Shown here: positions 44,472-57,409 of the stretch, one piece after another | How positions within the stretch are numbered: position 1 is the first letter of the stretch | How the letters are laid out: every line of letters begins with the position of its first letter | Assembly: GCA_016779485.1 (NCBI GenBank) | Contig: JADHNN010000005.1 | Span: 18,246-82,245 of the forward strand | DNA length: 64,000 bases | DNA from: Gammaproteobacteria bacterium | GTDB lineage: Bacteria; Pseudomonadota; Gammaproteobacteria; GCA-002705445; GCA-002716945 | Direction of reading: 5' to 3' | The notes under the pieces: model-generated | What the model was told of the DNA's origin: nothing | What the model saw: the letters and a program-made list of their open reading frames with translations, nothing else | The model's database searches: none | Program-made: the position numbers and the translations under genes

Positions 44472-45941
44472 ATGTCTAAGATATATTTCTATCCTGATAT
44501 TAATTATCAAGATATAAAACATATTGAAAAAGCTCATTCTGTTCTCAACGATAAACTTCTTATCAATCAAGCTGTTAATGTAATTTATGAAAAAATTATA
44601 AACTTAATAGATAAAACAGATTCTATATTATTTGTATGCGGCCCAGGCAATAACGGATTAGACGCATTAATTACTGCTAACAAGCTTGCTTCATATAATT
44701 ATAAAGTTGAAGTGTTTATTACTGATAAACTTAAAACTGCTATTGATATTAATGACTATAAACGATGCAATATAGTAGAGAGCTTAAGAGATATATCATC
44801 ATATAAGTTTATTATAGATGGTATTTTTGGTTATGGGCTAAACAGAACCCTCTCTCAGCACTATATCAATATAATTACATCAATTAATGAATCATCTGCT
44901 TACATTATATCGATCGATGTTCCTAGTGGTCTAAATTGTGAAACAGGAACACCTATGCCGGTTTCAATAAAATCTCATCATTTAATATCATTACTAAACA
45001 TCAAGAGAGGATTATTTACTAATCATGGTCGTGATATGTGGTCACAGATTTCTCATCACAACTTGATAGACTATGATAGTCAAACAAAAAATTTCCTCAT
45101 TACTGCAAATGAAAAGTTATTCATCAATCACAGCTTAATTAATCCAAGAATAATTTCTAGAGAAGAGCTTCATTCACAACATAAAAAATCTAATGGTATA
45201 TCTTGTATTGTAGCTGGACAGCAACCTTACCACGGAGCATTAATTTTAGCTGCAAAAGGTTCTATTGATACGGGTGCTAAGTACATACATGTGTATACTG
45301 AGACGGAATATTCCTATTCACTTCCATTGCTAATTCCAGAAATTATTGCAAATTCATTTTCTATTAAGGCATTTAGTGATGCTATACGTTCTTATAAAAA
45401 TATATTAATTGGTCCTGGCACAACTACTATAAGTGAAGAGTATGTTTGTGTAGCTTTAGAGAATATAGACTATGTTGACTCAATAATAATTGATGCCGGC
45501 GCACTCAAATACATAGATAAATCTAAGTCTTATTCAGATAAACTTATAATTACTCCTCACCCTGGTGAGGCAGCTGAATTATTAAATATGGATGTATCGG
45601 ATATTCAATATGATAGATATACTGCTGTACAAAATCTATATGATATTTATAAATGTATTGTTGTTCTTAAAGGCTCAGGAACAATAATATATGATGGTAA
45701 GAGTTTCTACACATGCATGGATGGAAACTATAAAATGGCCTCTGCCGGAACTGGTGATATTTTGTCAGGAATAATTTTGTCAGAAACTTCATTTAATAAT
45801 TATAATATAGAAGCTTGTATAAAAAGCGTTACATATCATTCTTATTCTTCAGATATACTTCTTAGTGAATCAGTAAATAATAATTTTAGGCCATCCATGA
45901 TACCTGAAAAATATAGTGAATTAATAACTAATGAAAAATAG
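44472..45941 (+). CDS. nnr: Bifunctional NAD(P)H-hydrate epimerase/dehydratase
   Basis: VCGPGNNGLDALITANKL, TPHPGEAAELL, MASAGTGDILSGII. Confidence 0.9.
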   Translation: MSKIYFYPDINYQDIKHIEKAHSVLNDKLLINQAVNVIYEKIINLIDKTDSILFVCGPGNNGLDALITANKLASYNYKVEVFITDKLKTAIDINDYKRCNIVESLRDISSYKFIIDGIFGYGLNRTLSQHYINIITSINESSAYIISIDVPSGLNCETGTPMPVSIKSHHLISLLNIKRGLFTNHGRDMWSQISHHNLIDYDSQTKNFLITANEKLFINHSLINPRIISREELHSQHKKSNGISCIVAGQQPYHGALILAAKGSIDTGAKYIHVYTETEYSYSLPLLIPEIIANSFSIKAFSDAIRSYKNILIGPGTTTISEEYVCVALENIDYVDSIIIDAGALKYIDKSKSYSDKLIITPHPGEAAELLNMDVSDIQYDRYTAVQNLYDIYKCIVVLKGSGTIIYDGKSFYTCMDGNYKMASAGTGDILSGIILSETSFNNYNIEACIKSVTYHSYSSDILLSESVNNNFRPSMIPEKYSELITNEK

Positions 45942-46359
45942 AAACTATATTGTAGAAAAATTATCAGACTATGATTCCTTATTTAGTAATCTAATTTTAT
46001 TGCATAAAAGAAAATCTATTGTTTTTCTTAAAGGAGAATTAGGTTCTGGCAAAACAACCTTCATCCAAAGATATTTGCAATATCATTGCAACATTGAGAA
46101 TGTCACTAGCCCAACTTTTGGAATTGTTAATAATTATCTGAATAGTGATAATAATATATTTCATTACGACTTATATCGCATAAACGATCATAATGAATTA
46201 AATGAATTTGGATTTTATGAAAATCTCGACACTAATACTCTTCATTTGATTGAGTGGCCAGAAATAATACCTAGCAATCTTGTTATCCCCAACATAATAA
46301 TCAACTTTAAGCTTATAAATAGTAGAAGATTATTAACTATCAATTTTGTTGATGAATAA
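45931..46359 (+). CDS. tsaE: tRNA threonylcarbamoyladenosine biosynthesis ATPase TsaE
   Basis: LKGELGSGKTTFIQRYL, HYDLYRI, LIEWPE. Confidence 0.92.
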   Translation: MKNRNYIVEKLSDYDSLFSNLILLHKRKSIVFLKGELGSGKTTFIQRYLQYHCNIENVTSPTFGIVNNYLNSDNNIFHYDLYRINDHNELNEFGFYENLDTNTLHLIEWPEIIPSNLVIPNIIINFKLINSRRLLTINFVDE

Positions 46360-47269
46360 TATATTTATATTACTTGGGCCAACAGCATCAGGAAAGTCTC
46401 GTCTTTCTCAAAAATTAGCAGATGAATTTTCATTTGAAATCATTAATGCTGACTTATACTCAATATACAAAGGTCTTGATATTGGGACAGCTAAACCATC
46501 GAAAAAAGCACTCATCAAAAATAAACATCACTTGATTAATAAATTAGAACCAACTGACGAATACAATGTGTCAAAATACTGTCATGATGTTAATAAATGT
46601 ATCAATGAAATAACTTCTCTTAATAAAATACCTCTGATTACAGGCGGCTCAATGATGTATGTTTATCAACTTTTAAATGGATTAACACATCAGTACAGTA
46701 CTTGCGATACTGATCTGAAAATTATTAAATACATTCTTAAAGAATATACAAATAAGCAAATTATTGATGCTATTAGAAAATATGATCATTCTCTAATTAA
46801 GACGCTTAATAAAAATGATACTTACCGTATTGAAAAACTATTAGAGCGTTTAATTAGTTCTGATTCTTCTTTTAGCAAAATTAATGGTCTTTATGAAAAC
46901 ACTACATTTAATATAACTATTATTTTTATCAATATTAAAAATCGAGATATTTTAAGAAATAATATTCACAAAAGAACATTAGACATGATAGACGATGGTC
47001 TTATTAATGAAGTAAAAAATCTCAAATATAGTTTTAAATTAACGCATAACCATCAGTCGATGAGAGCAATTGGGTATAAAGAAACTCTTCAATATCTAAA
47101 TCATGAAATTACACTTAAAGAGCTCATAAATATAATCACTCTATCTACACAGCAGTTAGCGAAACGCCAAATTACATGGATGAATAAATTTAAAATAGAT
47201 TTCCATTATTCGTACCCTGATGATGAGTATGAGAAACTGTCTGACTATGTTAGATATCTTTTAAATTAA
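46346..47269 (+). CDS. miaA: tRNA dimethylallyltransferase
   Basis: LLGPTASGKSRL, YKGLDIGTAKPSK, HHLINKLEP, AKRQITWM. Confidence 0.94.
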   Translation: MLMNNIFILLGPTASGKSRLSQKLADEFSFEIINADLYSIYKGLDIGTAKPSKKALIKNKHHLINKLEPTDEYNVSKYCHDVNKCINEITSLNKIPLITGGSMMYVYQLLNGLTHQYSTCDTDLKIIKYILKEYTNKQIIDAIRKYDHSLIKTLNKNDTYRIEKLLERLISSDSSFSKINGLYENTTFNITIIFINIKNRDILRNNIHKRTLDMIDDGLINEVKNLKYSFKLTHNHQSMRAIGYKETLQYLNHEITLKELINIITLSTQQLAKRQITWMNKFKIDFHYSYPDDEYEKLSDYVRYLLN

Positions 47270-47330
47270 ACTAATATAGAATTGATGACATGATGCCTAT
47301 GGTATATCATCTAACAAGGAGATTATTTAA

Positions 47331-48440
47331 ATGGCATGGAATGAACCTGGTAACAAAGACCCGTGGGGTAGAAATAAAAATACCTCAAATTTAGATGGGA
47401 TAATAAAAGATTTTAAAAAAACTATTGATGATTTATTAGGCAATGGTGGACCAGTTCCACCTTCCTCAAAGAAAAGTGCTGGCTTCCTTGCAGCTATATT
47501 TTTTGTAATATACCTCTTATCAGGGATTTATATCGTAAATGATGGTGAACGGGGAGTTGTTCTTCAGTTCGGTAGCTTTAATGAAATTACTATGCCAGGA
47601 CCACATTGGGTACCTAGGTTTATACAATCAGTTGAAATAGTTGATGTAAGCAAGATACGCTCAGTACAACAAAAGGCTGTTATGCTGACTGAAGATGAGA
47701 ACATTGTAAGCATAAGTTTTGCTATTCAATACGATGTTAAAGATGCTAGTGATTATATATTTAATCTTAGAGAACCTGATATTACTGTCTCACAAGCTGG
47801 AGAAAGCGCTATTCGAGAAATCATGGGACAAAACACCATGGACTATATAATTACAGAAGGAAGAACAGGTGTTGCAGCTGATACTAAAAAATTACTACAA
47901 AGCGTTCTCGATAGTTATGGCGCAGGAATAAATGTTCAAACGTTAAACATACTAGAGGCACAACCACCAGAACAAGTCCAAGATGCATTTTCTGATGCTA
48001 TCAAGGCTAGAGAAGATGAACAAAGATATATCAATGAAGCAGAGGCTTACAGTAATGAGATAATTCCTCTTGCAAGAGGAGAAGCTAAACAAATGTTAGA
48101 ACAAGCTCTTGCATATAAAGTTAAGCTAATTAATGCTGCAGAAGGAGAAGCATCCAGATTCACACAACTATATAATGAGTATAAGAAAGCCCCTGATGTT
48201 ACAAAAGAAAGGCTATACATTGAAGCGGTTCAATCAGTATTATCCAATAGTAGCAAAATAATGATAGATGTAGAGGGAGGTAACAACTTATTGTATCTGC
48301 CACTTGATCAGCTAATTGATAAAAATAAAAACAGAAATAATGAAATACAACAAAGTGAAAGTGAAGTTACCATCAAGGACAGAATTAATTCGAGCAGAAA
48401 CAATTTCAATTTAAGAAAAAGAGATTTATATAATGAATAA
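47331..48440 (+). CDS. hflK: FtsH protease modulator HflK
   Basis: MAWNEPGNKDPWGRNK, SPFH domain; SD AAGGAG upstream. Confidence 0.95.
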   Translation: MAWNEPGNKDPWGRNKNTSNLDGIIKDFKKTIDDLLGNGGPVPPSSKKSAGFLAAIFFVIYLLSGIYIVNDGERGVVLQFGSFNEITMPGPHWVPRFIQSVEIVDVSKIRSVQQKAVMLTEDENIVSISFAIQYDVKDASDYIFNLREPDITVSQAGESAIREIMGQNTMDYIITEGRTGVAADTKKLLQSVLDSYGAGINVQTLNILEAQPPEQVQDAFSDAIKAREDEQRYINEAEAYSNEIIPLARGEAKQMLEQALAYKVKLINAAEGEASRFTQLYNEYKKAPDVTKERLYIEAVQSVLSNSSKIMIDVEGGNNLLYLPLDQLIDKNKNRNNEIQQSESEVTIKDRINSSRNNFNLRKRDLYNE

Positions 48441-49302
48441 TAGAAATTTAATAACGGGTTTATTAGCATTTGTGTTAATCGCAATTTCATCCACTTTTAT
48501 TGTCGATGAGAGAGAAGTTGTGATTAAATTCAGACTTGGTGAAATCGTTTCAACATATGATAAACCAGGATTATATTTTATGATTCCTTTTCTAAATAAT
48601 GTCAAAAAGTATGATTCTAGATTATTGACTATGGATTCTAAACCAGAACAGTTTTTAACAAGTGAAAAGAAAAACGTAATAGTTGATTCTTTCGTTAAAT
48701 GGAGGATATCAGATCCAAGCAGCTTTTATAGGTCCTCTAAAGGAGATGAAAGAATTGGTGTTAATAGATTATCACAGATCGTTAATGACCTAACTAAAAG
48801 TGAATTCAGTAAAAGGACTGTTAATGATGTAGTTTCAGGTGATAGAGTTGAAATTATGACAAAAGTTACAGAAGAGGCTAATCAGTTTTCTCAAACACTT
48901 GGTATCACAGTAGTTGACGTACGATTGAAAAAAGTTGATTTACCAGATGAGGTTAGTAACTCTGTATATGCAAGAATGGTAAAAGAAAGAGCAACTGTTG
49001 CAAAATCTTTCCGATCTAAAGGCAAAGAGGAAGCTAAAGGTATTACTGCTGTTGCTGAGCGTGAATCGGAAACTATCATTGCGGAGGCGTATAAAGAAGC
49101 TCAAGAAATTAAAGGGCAAGGGGACGCTCAATCGACTCAAATATATGCAGATGCTTTTTCAGCAAACCCAGAGTTTTACTCATTCTACAGGAGTCTAGAG
49201 GCATATAAATCTACATTTAATGATAAAAGTAATATGATACTTTTGAAACCTGATTCTGATTTCTTCAAGTACTTTAATGATACTAACGGTGTTAAGAAAT
49301 AA
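48433..49302 (+). CDS. hflC: FtsH protease modulator HflC
   Basis: SPFH domain, AYKEAQEIKGQGDAQSTQIYADAF; follows hflK. Confidence 0.95.
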   Translation: MNNRNLITGLLAFVLIAISSTFIVDEREVVIKFRLGEIVSTYDKPGLYFMIPFLNNVKKYDSRLLTMDSKPEQFLTSEKKNVIVDSFVKWRISDPSSFYRSSKGDERIGVNRLSQIVNDLTKSEFSKRTVNDVVSGDRVEIMTKVTEEANQFSQTLGITVVDVRLKKVDLPDEVSNSVYARMVKERATVAKSFRSKGKEEAKGITAVAERESETIIAEAYKEAQEIKGQGDAQSTQIYADAFSANPEFYSFYRSLEAYKSTFNDKSNMILLKPDSDFFKYFNDTNGVKK

Positions 49303-49490
49303 CTAGTTTAGAGTCTGTAGCTTTAGTATTTGCTCTAATACTCATATTAGAGGGGATAATACCTCTATTTTACCCAAATACATTCAAAAATGCGCTTTTG
49401 TCTATAGCCGATATGGATGAGAAATCATTGAGAATGATTGGCCTTACATGTATTATCTTTGGGTTAGTTTTGTATTATTTGGCGATTTAA
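49299..49490 (+). CDS. DUF2065 (YjeT-like) membrane protein, apparent AUA start; absent from ORF track
   Basis: (I/M)TSLESVALVFALILILEGIIPLFYPNTFKNALLSIADMDEKSLRMIGLTCIIFGLVLYYLAI*; matches YjeT LVLVLEG...PxxWxxM...LRRxG; between hflC and hisZ/purA as expected. Confidence 0.8.
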   Translation: MTSLESVALVFALILILEGIIPLFYPNTFKNALLSIADMDEKSLRMIGLTCIIFGLVLYYLAI

Positions 49491-49497
49491 ATAAACT

Positions 49498-52460
<2,963 letters not shown>

Positions 52461-52521
52461 ATAATGCAGTGATTAATTGAAAAATCTACCTTTGTACTGT
52501 AGTATTGCCCTAGGTAAAATT

Positions 52522-52854
52522 ATGAAAAATTATGAATTAGTACTTATGTTTTCTGTTGGTGAGGATACACTTACTGATCAGACTATAGACAAATATAAAT
52601 CTGTAATTACAGAGAATAATGGTGCTATAGATCGATATGAAGACTGGGGTTCTCTAAAGATGTCATACGATATCAATAATGAGAATAAAGCTAGATATAT
52701 ACTTATTAACTTTAAAGCTGATAATAAAATTATAGACCAGTTAAATGAATTGATTAAATTCAACGATCATATACTCAGACATTTAATAATCAATACAAAA
52801 GACGCACATACCGAAGGGTCTTTCATGAATAAAGAACAACTTCAAACAGTTTAA
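52522..52854 (+). CDS. rpsF: 30S ribosomal protein S6
   Basis: MKNYELVLMFSV...YILINFKAD; followed by rpsR-rplI; start 52522 preferred over 52477. Confidence 0.94.
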   Translation: MKNYELVLMFSVGEDTLTDQTIDKYKSVITENNGAIDRYEDWGSLKMSYDINNENKARYILINFKADNKIIDQLNELIKFNDHILRHLIINTKDAHTEGSFMNKEQLQTV

Positions 52855-52857
52855 AAT

Positions 52858-53052
52858 ATGAATAAAGATAAAAATATAATTGACTACAAAAATTTAGGAT
52901 ATATAAAAAAATATATCTCAGAGGCTGGAAAACTTATTCCGAGTCGAGTTTCTGGTTTAACTGCTAGTGAACAAAGAAAAATGAATAAGGCTGTAAAAAC
53001 TGCAAGATTTTTGGCATTAATCCCTTATTGTGATAATCATAAAAGACAATGA
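52858..53052 (+). CDS. rpsR: 30S ribosomal protein S18
   Basis: IDYKNLGYIKKYISEAGKLIPSRVSGLTA...KTARFLALIPY. Confidence 0.96.
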   Translation: MNKDKNIIDYKNLGYIKKYISEAGKLIPSRVSGLTASEQRKMNKAVKTARFLALIPYCDNHKRQ

Positions 53053-53513
53053 AGCTAGTATTACTAAAAGATGTAAAACACCTAGGTAAAGTAGGCGAAG
53101 AAATTAATGTAAAAGCTGGATATGCTCGTAACTATCTTTTGCCAACAAAGTCTGCATTAACTCCATCTCCTGAAAATCTTGAAGTTATCAATAAGATGAA
53201 AGATGAGTTAATTAAAAAAGAACAAGAATTAAAAAATACTGCTATGTCACTAAAAGAGAAATTGACAGGGTACAGTCAAATACACAAAGTAAAAGTAAAA
53301 GAAGAGTCTAATGAGCTTTTTGGATCAATTACTCTTCAGAATATCGTAGATAAAATGAAAGAAGATGGACATCCTATTGAAAAAAAACAAGTAAATCTGC
53401 CATCTGGTTCAATCAAAGAGTTAGGCTCATATAATGTGAATATTTTACTTCACTCTGAGGTAGCATGTGATGTTACTGTTGTGGCAGAAAAATCTGAAGA
53501 AGAAAGTCAATAA
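53049..53513 (+). CDS. rplI: 50S ribosomal protein L9
   Basis: LLKDVKHLGKVGEEINVKAGYARNYLLPT. Confidence 0.97.
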   Translation: MKLVLLKDVKHLGKVGEEINVKAGYARNYLLPTKSALTPSPENLEVINKMKDELIKKEQELKNTAMSLKEKLTGYSQIHKVKVKEESNELFGSITLQNIVDKMKEDGHPIEKKQVNLPSGSIKELGSYNVNILLHSEVACDVTVVAEKSEEESQ

Positions 53514-53565
53514 ACCTTTCAAGTCAATCTTCAATATAAATTAAATTTCAGATAATATATTTGTT

Positions 53566-54921
53566 ATGAGCTCATTTCCTAAAACACCAATATCTATTGA
53601 ATCTGAAAAAGCTCTATTAGGCTCGCTCATAATTGATTCTGAATCATGGGAGAAGATTTCTAACTTGATAACCCCCGCAGATTTTTACGATACAAAGAAT
53701 CGTGATGTATTTTCAGAAATTTATGATTTGCAGATAAATGATCAGCCCCTTGATATCCTTATCTTAGAAGAAAGCCTAAAATCTAGAGATAAACTATCTA
53801 AGATCGGTGGTATTGAATATTTAAAAGAACTAGCGAAAACTGTACCTACTTCAGCTCATATCATTAAGTATGCTGAAATTGTCAGAGAAAAATCGGTAAT
53901 GAGAAAACTTATAGGTGCAAGTACACGAACCATTGAGAGCATACATCAAGACAGCTCCGAAGATATAAGTTCAATCCTTGACAGAGCAGAGGCAGATATA
54001 TTTTCAATTGCTTCTGATACTAAAAAACATGAAGGATTAGTGAAGATAGGGCCAATTGTGAACGAAATGGTTGATTCTATCTATAATAAAAAAACTAATA
54101 ATATAGTTGATTACCTTCTAACAGGATATACAAAGCTTGATGAACTTATGGGAGGGCTTCAAAACTCTGATCTTGTTGTAATTGCCGCACGTCCATCTAT
54201 GGGTAAAACAGCATTAGCAATGAATATTGCTCAAGATATAGTCTTTAAGCAAAAAAAGAAAGTAGGATTTTTTAGTTTAGAGATGTCATCACAATCTATA
54301 GCACTAAGAATGTTATCATCTTTAAGTACTGTTGAATTTTCAAAGATAAGGTCAGGTGACTATGAGTCATCTAGCGATGATACAAGAGCTGTTACTCAAG
54401 CTATTGAAATGATGCAAGACTGCTCACTATATATAGATGACACAGGCAGTATTACCCCAATGACCCTTAGGTCCAGAGCGAGAAGAATGAAAAGAGAGAC
54501 TGGTATTGACATGATTGTATTAGATTATCTTCAGTTGATGACGTTACCAGATAAGAGTGAGAATAGAGTTAATGAAATTGCTTCGATAACTAGGCAACTT
54601 AAAAGCTTAGCAAAAGAGCTTGATATCCCTATAATTGCTCTATCACAATTGAATCGTAGTCTGGAACAGAGAAACGACAAAAGACCATTCTTATCAGATC
54701 TTAGAGAATCAGGTTCTATAGAGCAAGATGCAGACGTTGTAATGTTTATTTATAGAGATGACGTATATAATCCAAATTCAGAAGATAAAAATATTGCAGA
54801 GATAAATATAGCAAAGCACAGGAATGGACCTACTGGTACAGCGAAATTAACATTTCTATCACATTGCACAAGATTCGAAGATTATCATCCGCAGATATTT
54901 GAAAATACAGATAACCTTTAG
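53566..54921 (+). CDS. dnaB: Replicative DNA helicase
   Basis: SEKALLGSLI, VIAARPSMGKTALAMNIA, FFSLEMSSQSI, DLRESGSIEQDADVVMFIYR. Confidence 0.97.
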   Translation: MSSFPKTPISIESEKALLGSLIIDSESWEKISNLITPADFYDTKNRDVFSEIYDLQINDQPLDILILEESLKSRDKLSKIGGIEYLKELAKTVPTSAHIIKYAEIVREKSVMRKLIGASTRTIESIHQDSSEDISSILDRAEADIFSIASDTKKHEGLVKIGPIVNEMVDSIYNKKTNNIVDYLLTGYTKLDELMGGLQNSDLVVIAARPSMGKTALAMNIAQDIVFKQKKKVGFFSLEMSSQSIALRMLSSLSTVEFSKIRSGDYESSSDDTRAVTQAIEMMQDCSLYIDDTGSITPMTLRSRARRMKRETGIDMIVLDYLQLMTLPDKSENRVNEIASITRQLKSLAKELDIPIIALSQLNRSLEQRNDKRPFLSDLRESGSIEQDADVVMFIYRDDVYNPNSEDKNIAEINIAKHRNGPTGTAKLTFLSHCTRFEDYHPQIFENTDNL

Positions 54922-54925
54922 AATT

Positions 54926-55249
54926 CTATTCTTCTAAAAGCTTAAGCTTATCAGGTTTATTTTCCCATTCTTTAGCATCAGCTGGTGCTGATTTTGCTTC
55001 TGTAATTAATGGCCAAGTCTTTGATAATCTTGTATTTAATTCTAGATATTTCTTGTCTTCTTCTTTTAAATCGTCTTCTGATAATATCGCATTTATAGGA
55101 CATTCTGGTTCACATAAGCTACAATCTATGCATTCTTCTGGATTTATGACCAAAAAATTTGGACCTTCATGGAAACAATCTACAGGGCAAACTTCCACAC
55201 AGTCCGTGTATTTACATTTGATACAATTTTCTGTTATCACGTATGTCAT
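54926..55249 (-). CDS. fdxA: 7Fe ferredoxin FdxA
   Basis: [29 protein letters not shown]...[12 protein letters not shown]. Confidence 0.95.
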   Translation of the reverse strand: MTYVITENCIKCKYTDCVEVCPVDCFHEGPNFLVINPEECIDCSLCEPECPINAILSEDDLKEEDKKYLELNTRLSKTWPLITEAKSAPADAKEWENKPDKLKLLEE

Positions 55250-55433
55250 TCTAGACAAATTTTATCATACAGTTTGATAAAAGACATTTTTAAAACAAAT
55301 ATAAAATAACCTTATCTAATCAAATTTAAGTAATAAATATGATAATGTTAAGCAAGTATAAAATAAAACGATTTCAATCAATCTAAATAATGATTGAAGA
55401 TTTAGTGCTTTTTTATTACTATCTTGTCATTAT

Positions 55434-55506
55434 TCCTCGGTAGCTCAGTTGGTAGAGCGAGTGACTGTTAATCACCAGGTCGGCGGTTCGAGTCCGTCCC
55501 GAGGAG
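55434..55506 (+). tRNA. tRNA-Asn(GTT)
   Basis: TCCTCGG/CCGAGGA acceptor, anticodon loop CTGTTAA, T-arm GGCGGTTCGAGTCCGTC; no encoded CCA. Confidence 0.96.
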
Positions 55507-55594
55507 TACACATTCCATTTGCCTTAACTTTTTAGGACTTGCGTCACATTGTGTAGTATAGTGCACACACAAAAATCTTTTTGAATTGACAAAT

Positions 55595-57409
55595 ATGGAA
55601 CAAATCAGAAATATTGCAATAATAGCTCACGTAGATCATGGAAAAACTACTCTTATAGATTCTATAATGATGCAAGCTGGTATTTTTAGAGAAAATAAAC
55701 TTGTTACTGAACGTGTAATGGATTCTGGTGATTTAGAAAAAGAAAGAGGTATTACTATATTAGCAAAACCAACTTCTATACTTTGGAACAATACAAGAAT
55801 CAATATTATAGATACGCCAGGACATGCTGATTTTGGAGGAGAAGTTGAAAGAGTACTAAGTATGACTGATGGCGTTATTTTGCTAGTCGATGCTGCTGAA
55901 GGAGCTATGCCTCAAACAAAATTTGTTTTATCGAAAGCATTAGCTCAGGGCTTAAAGCCAATAGTAGTTATCAACAAGATTGATAAATCTGATAGCAGGG
56001 CAGATAAAGTTATTGATGATGTATTCGATTTATTTGTTTCTCTGGACGCAAATGATGATCAACTCGACTTTCCCATACTATATGCATCTGGAAGAGATGG
56101 CTGGTGTACGTCTGACCTAGCTAACAGAAAAAATAATCTACATGAAATGCTAGACTTAATTGTAGAGTATGTTGGGGCTCCAGATGTTGAGCTTGACAAA
56201 CCTTTTGCTATGTTAGCTACATTATTAGATTCAGATAAATATCTAGGCAGGTGTTTAATTGGAAGAGTGGAACAGGGTTCGGCAAAAGTAAATGATAATG
56301 TTAAAGCAATTAACCTTTCAGGCGAAAGAGTGGAATCAGGAAGGCTTACAAAATTATTTAAATATGAAGGGACTGATAGAATTCCAGTAGATGCTGTTAA
56401 TGCAGGAGATATAATATGCATTGCTGGATTAGCAGAAACATCAGTTGCAGATACCATCTGTAATGTAGCTAATGAGGTACCAATTAAATCAACGCCAATT
56501 GATCCTCCAACCATGTCTATTACGATAACCGTTAATGATTCACCTATATCTGGATTAGAAGGAAAAAAAGTTACATCTACATTGATCAGAGAAAGATTAT
56601 TATCAGAAGCCGAGTCAAATGTTGCTATTTCATTTAATGAAAATGACCAGAAAGACTCTTTTGAAATTGGAGGAAGAGGAGAGCTTCAGTTAGGTGTCCT
56701 TGTGGAGACCATGCGAAGAGAAGGATTTGAACTAACAGTATCAAGACCAAAAGTAGTGTACAAAATAAATAATCAAGATCAAAAATTAGAGCCTATCGAA
56801 GAGGTGATAATCGATGTAGACGATGATTATACAAGTACTGTTATTGATAGTATGAACAAAAGAAAAGCATCAATGCTTGATATGACAAATATTGCCGGTA
56901 AGACACGTTTAGTTTTTAAGTGCCCATCTAGATCTTTAATAGGGTACCAAAGTCAGTTTTTGACTGAAACAAGGGGAACAGGCGTAATCAATAGACTATT
57001 CGACTCATATAAGGAATACAGAGGAGACATTGCATCTAGAAGAAACGGTGTTCTAATTGCAAACTCAACTGGTAATTCCGTTGCGTATGCAATCTTTAAT
57101 TTACAAGATAGAGGCATTATGTTTATAGATCCTCAAACGAAAGTATATAAAGGTATGATTGTTGGGGAACATAATCGCCCTAATGATCTTGAGATAAATA
57201 TTCTTAAAGGAAAACAGTTAACAAATGTTCGCGCATCAGGAACTGATGAAGCAGTCAAGCTTGTACCCCCAAGAAAAATGTCTCTTGAGCAAATGATGTC
57301 ATATATTAATGATGACGAAGTATTGGAGGTCACACCAGTTAATCTGAGACTTAGGAAAAAATATTTAGATCCTCACGAAAGGAAGAGAGCTGCTAAATTA
57401 TCAACTTAG
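55595..57409 (+). CDS. typA: Ribosome-associated GTPase TypA/BipA
   Basis: NIAIIAHVDHGKTTLIDSIM, ERGITI, DTPGHADFGGEVER; start MEQIRN at 55595 rather than TTG 55586. Confidence 0.96.
   Translation: MEQIRNIAIIAHVDHGKTTLIDSIMMQAGIFRENKLVTERVMDSGDLEKERGITILAKPTSILWNNTRINIIDTPGHADFGGEVERVLSMTDGVILLVDAAEGAMPQTKFVLSKALAQGLKPIVVINKIDKSDSRADKVIDDVFDLFVSLDANDDQLDFPILYASGRDGWCTSDLANRKNNLHEMLDLIVEYVGAPDVELDKPFAMLATLLDSDKYLGRCLIGRVEQGSAKVNDNVKAINLSGERVESGRLTKLFKYEGTDRIPVDAVNAGDIICIAGLAETSVADTICNVANEVPIKSTPIDPPTMSITITVNDSPISGLEGKKVTSTLIRERLLSEAESNVAISFNENDQKDSFEIGGRGELQLGVLVETMRREGFELTVSRPKVVYKINNQDQKLEPIEEVIIDVDDDYTSTVIDSMNKRKASMLDMTNIAGKTRLVFKCPSRSLIGYQSQFLTETRGTGVINRLFDSYKEYRGDIASRRNGVLIANSTGNSVAYAIFNLQDRGIMFIDPQTKVYKGMIVGEHNRPNDLEINILKGKQLTNVRASGTDEAVKLVPPRKMSLEQMMSYINDDEVLEVTPVNLRLRKKYLDPHERKRAAKLST

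Noticed and set aside
55460-55476. A27-C43 mismatch at base of tRNA-Asn anticodon stem
   Set aside because: Single mismatch at a tolerant position; the E. coli equivalent is already a G-U; tRNA otherwise canonical
56059-56514. 151-aa antisense ORF in typA
   Set aside because: Lies fully opposite a strongly conserved GTPase gene; no recognisable domain; shadow ORF
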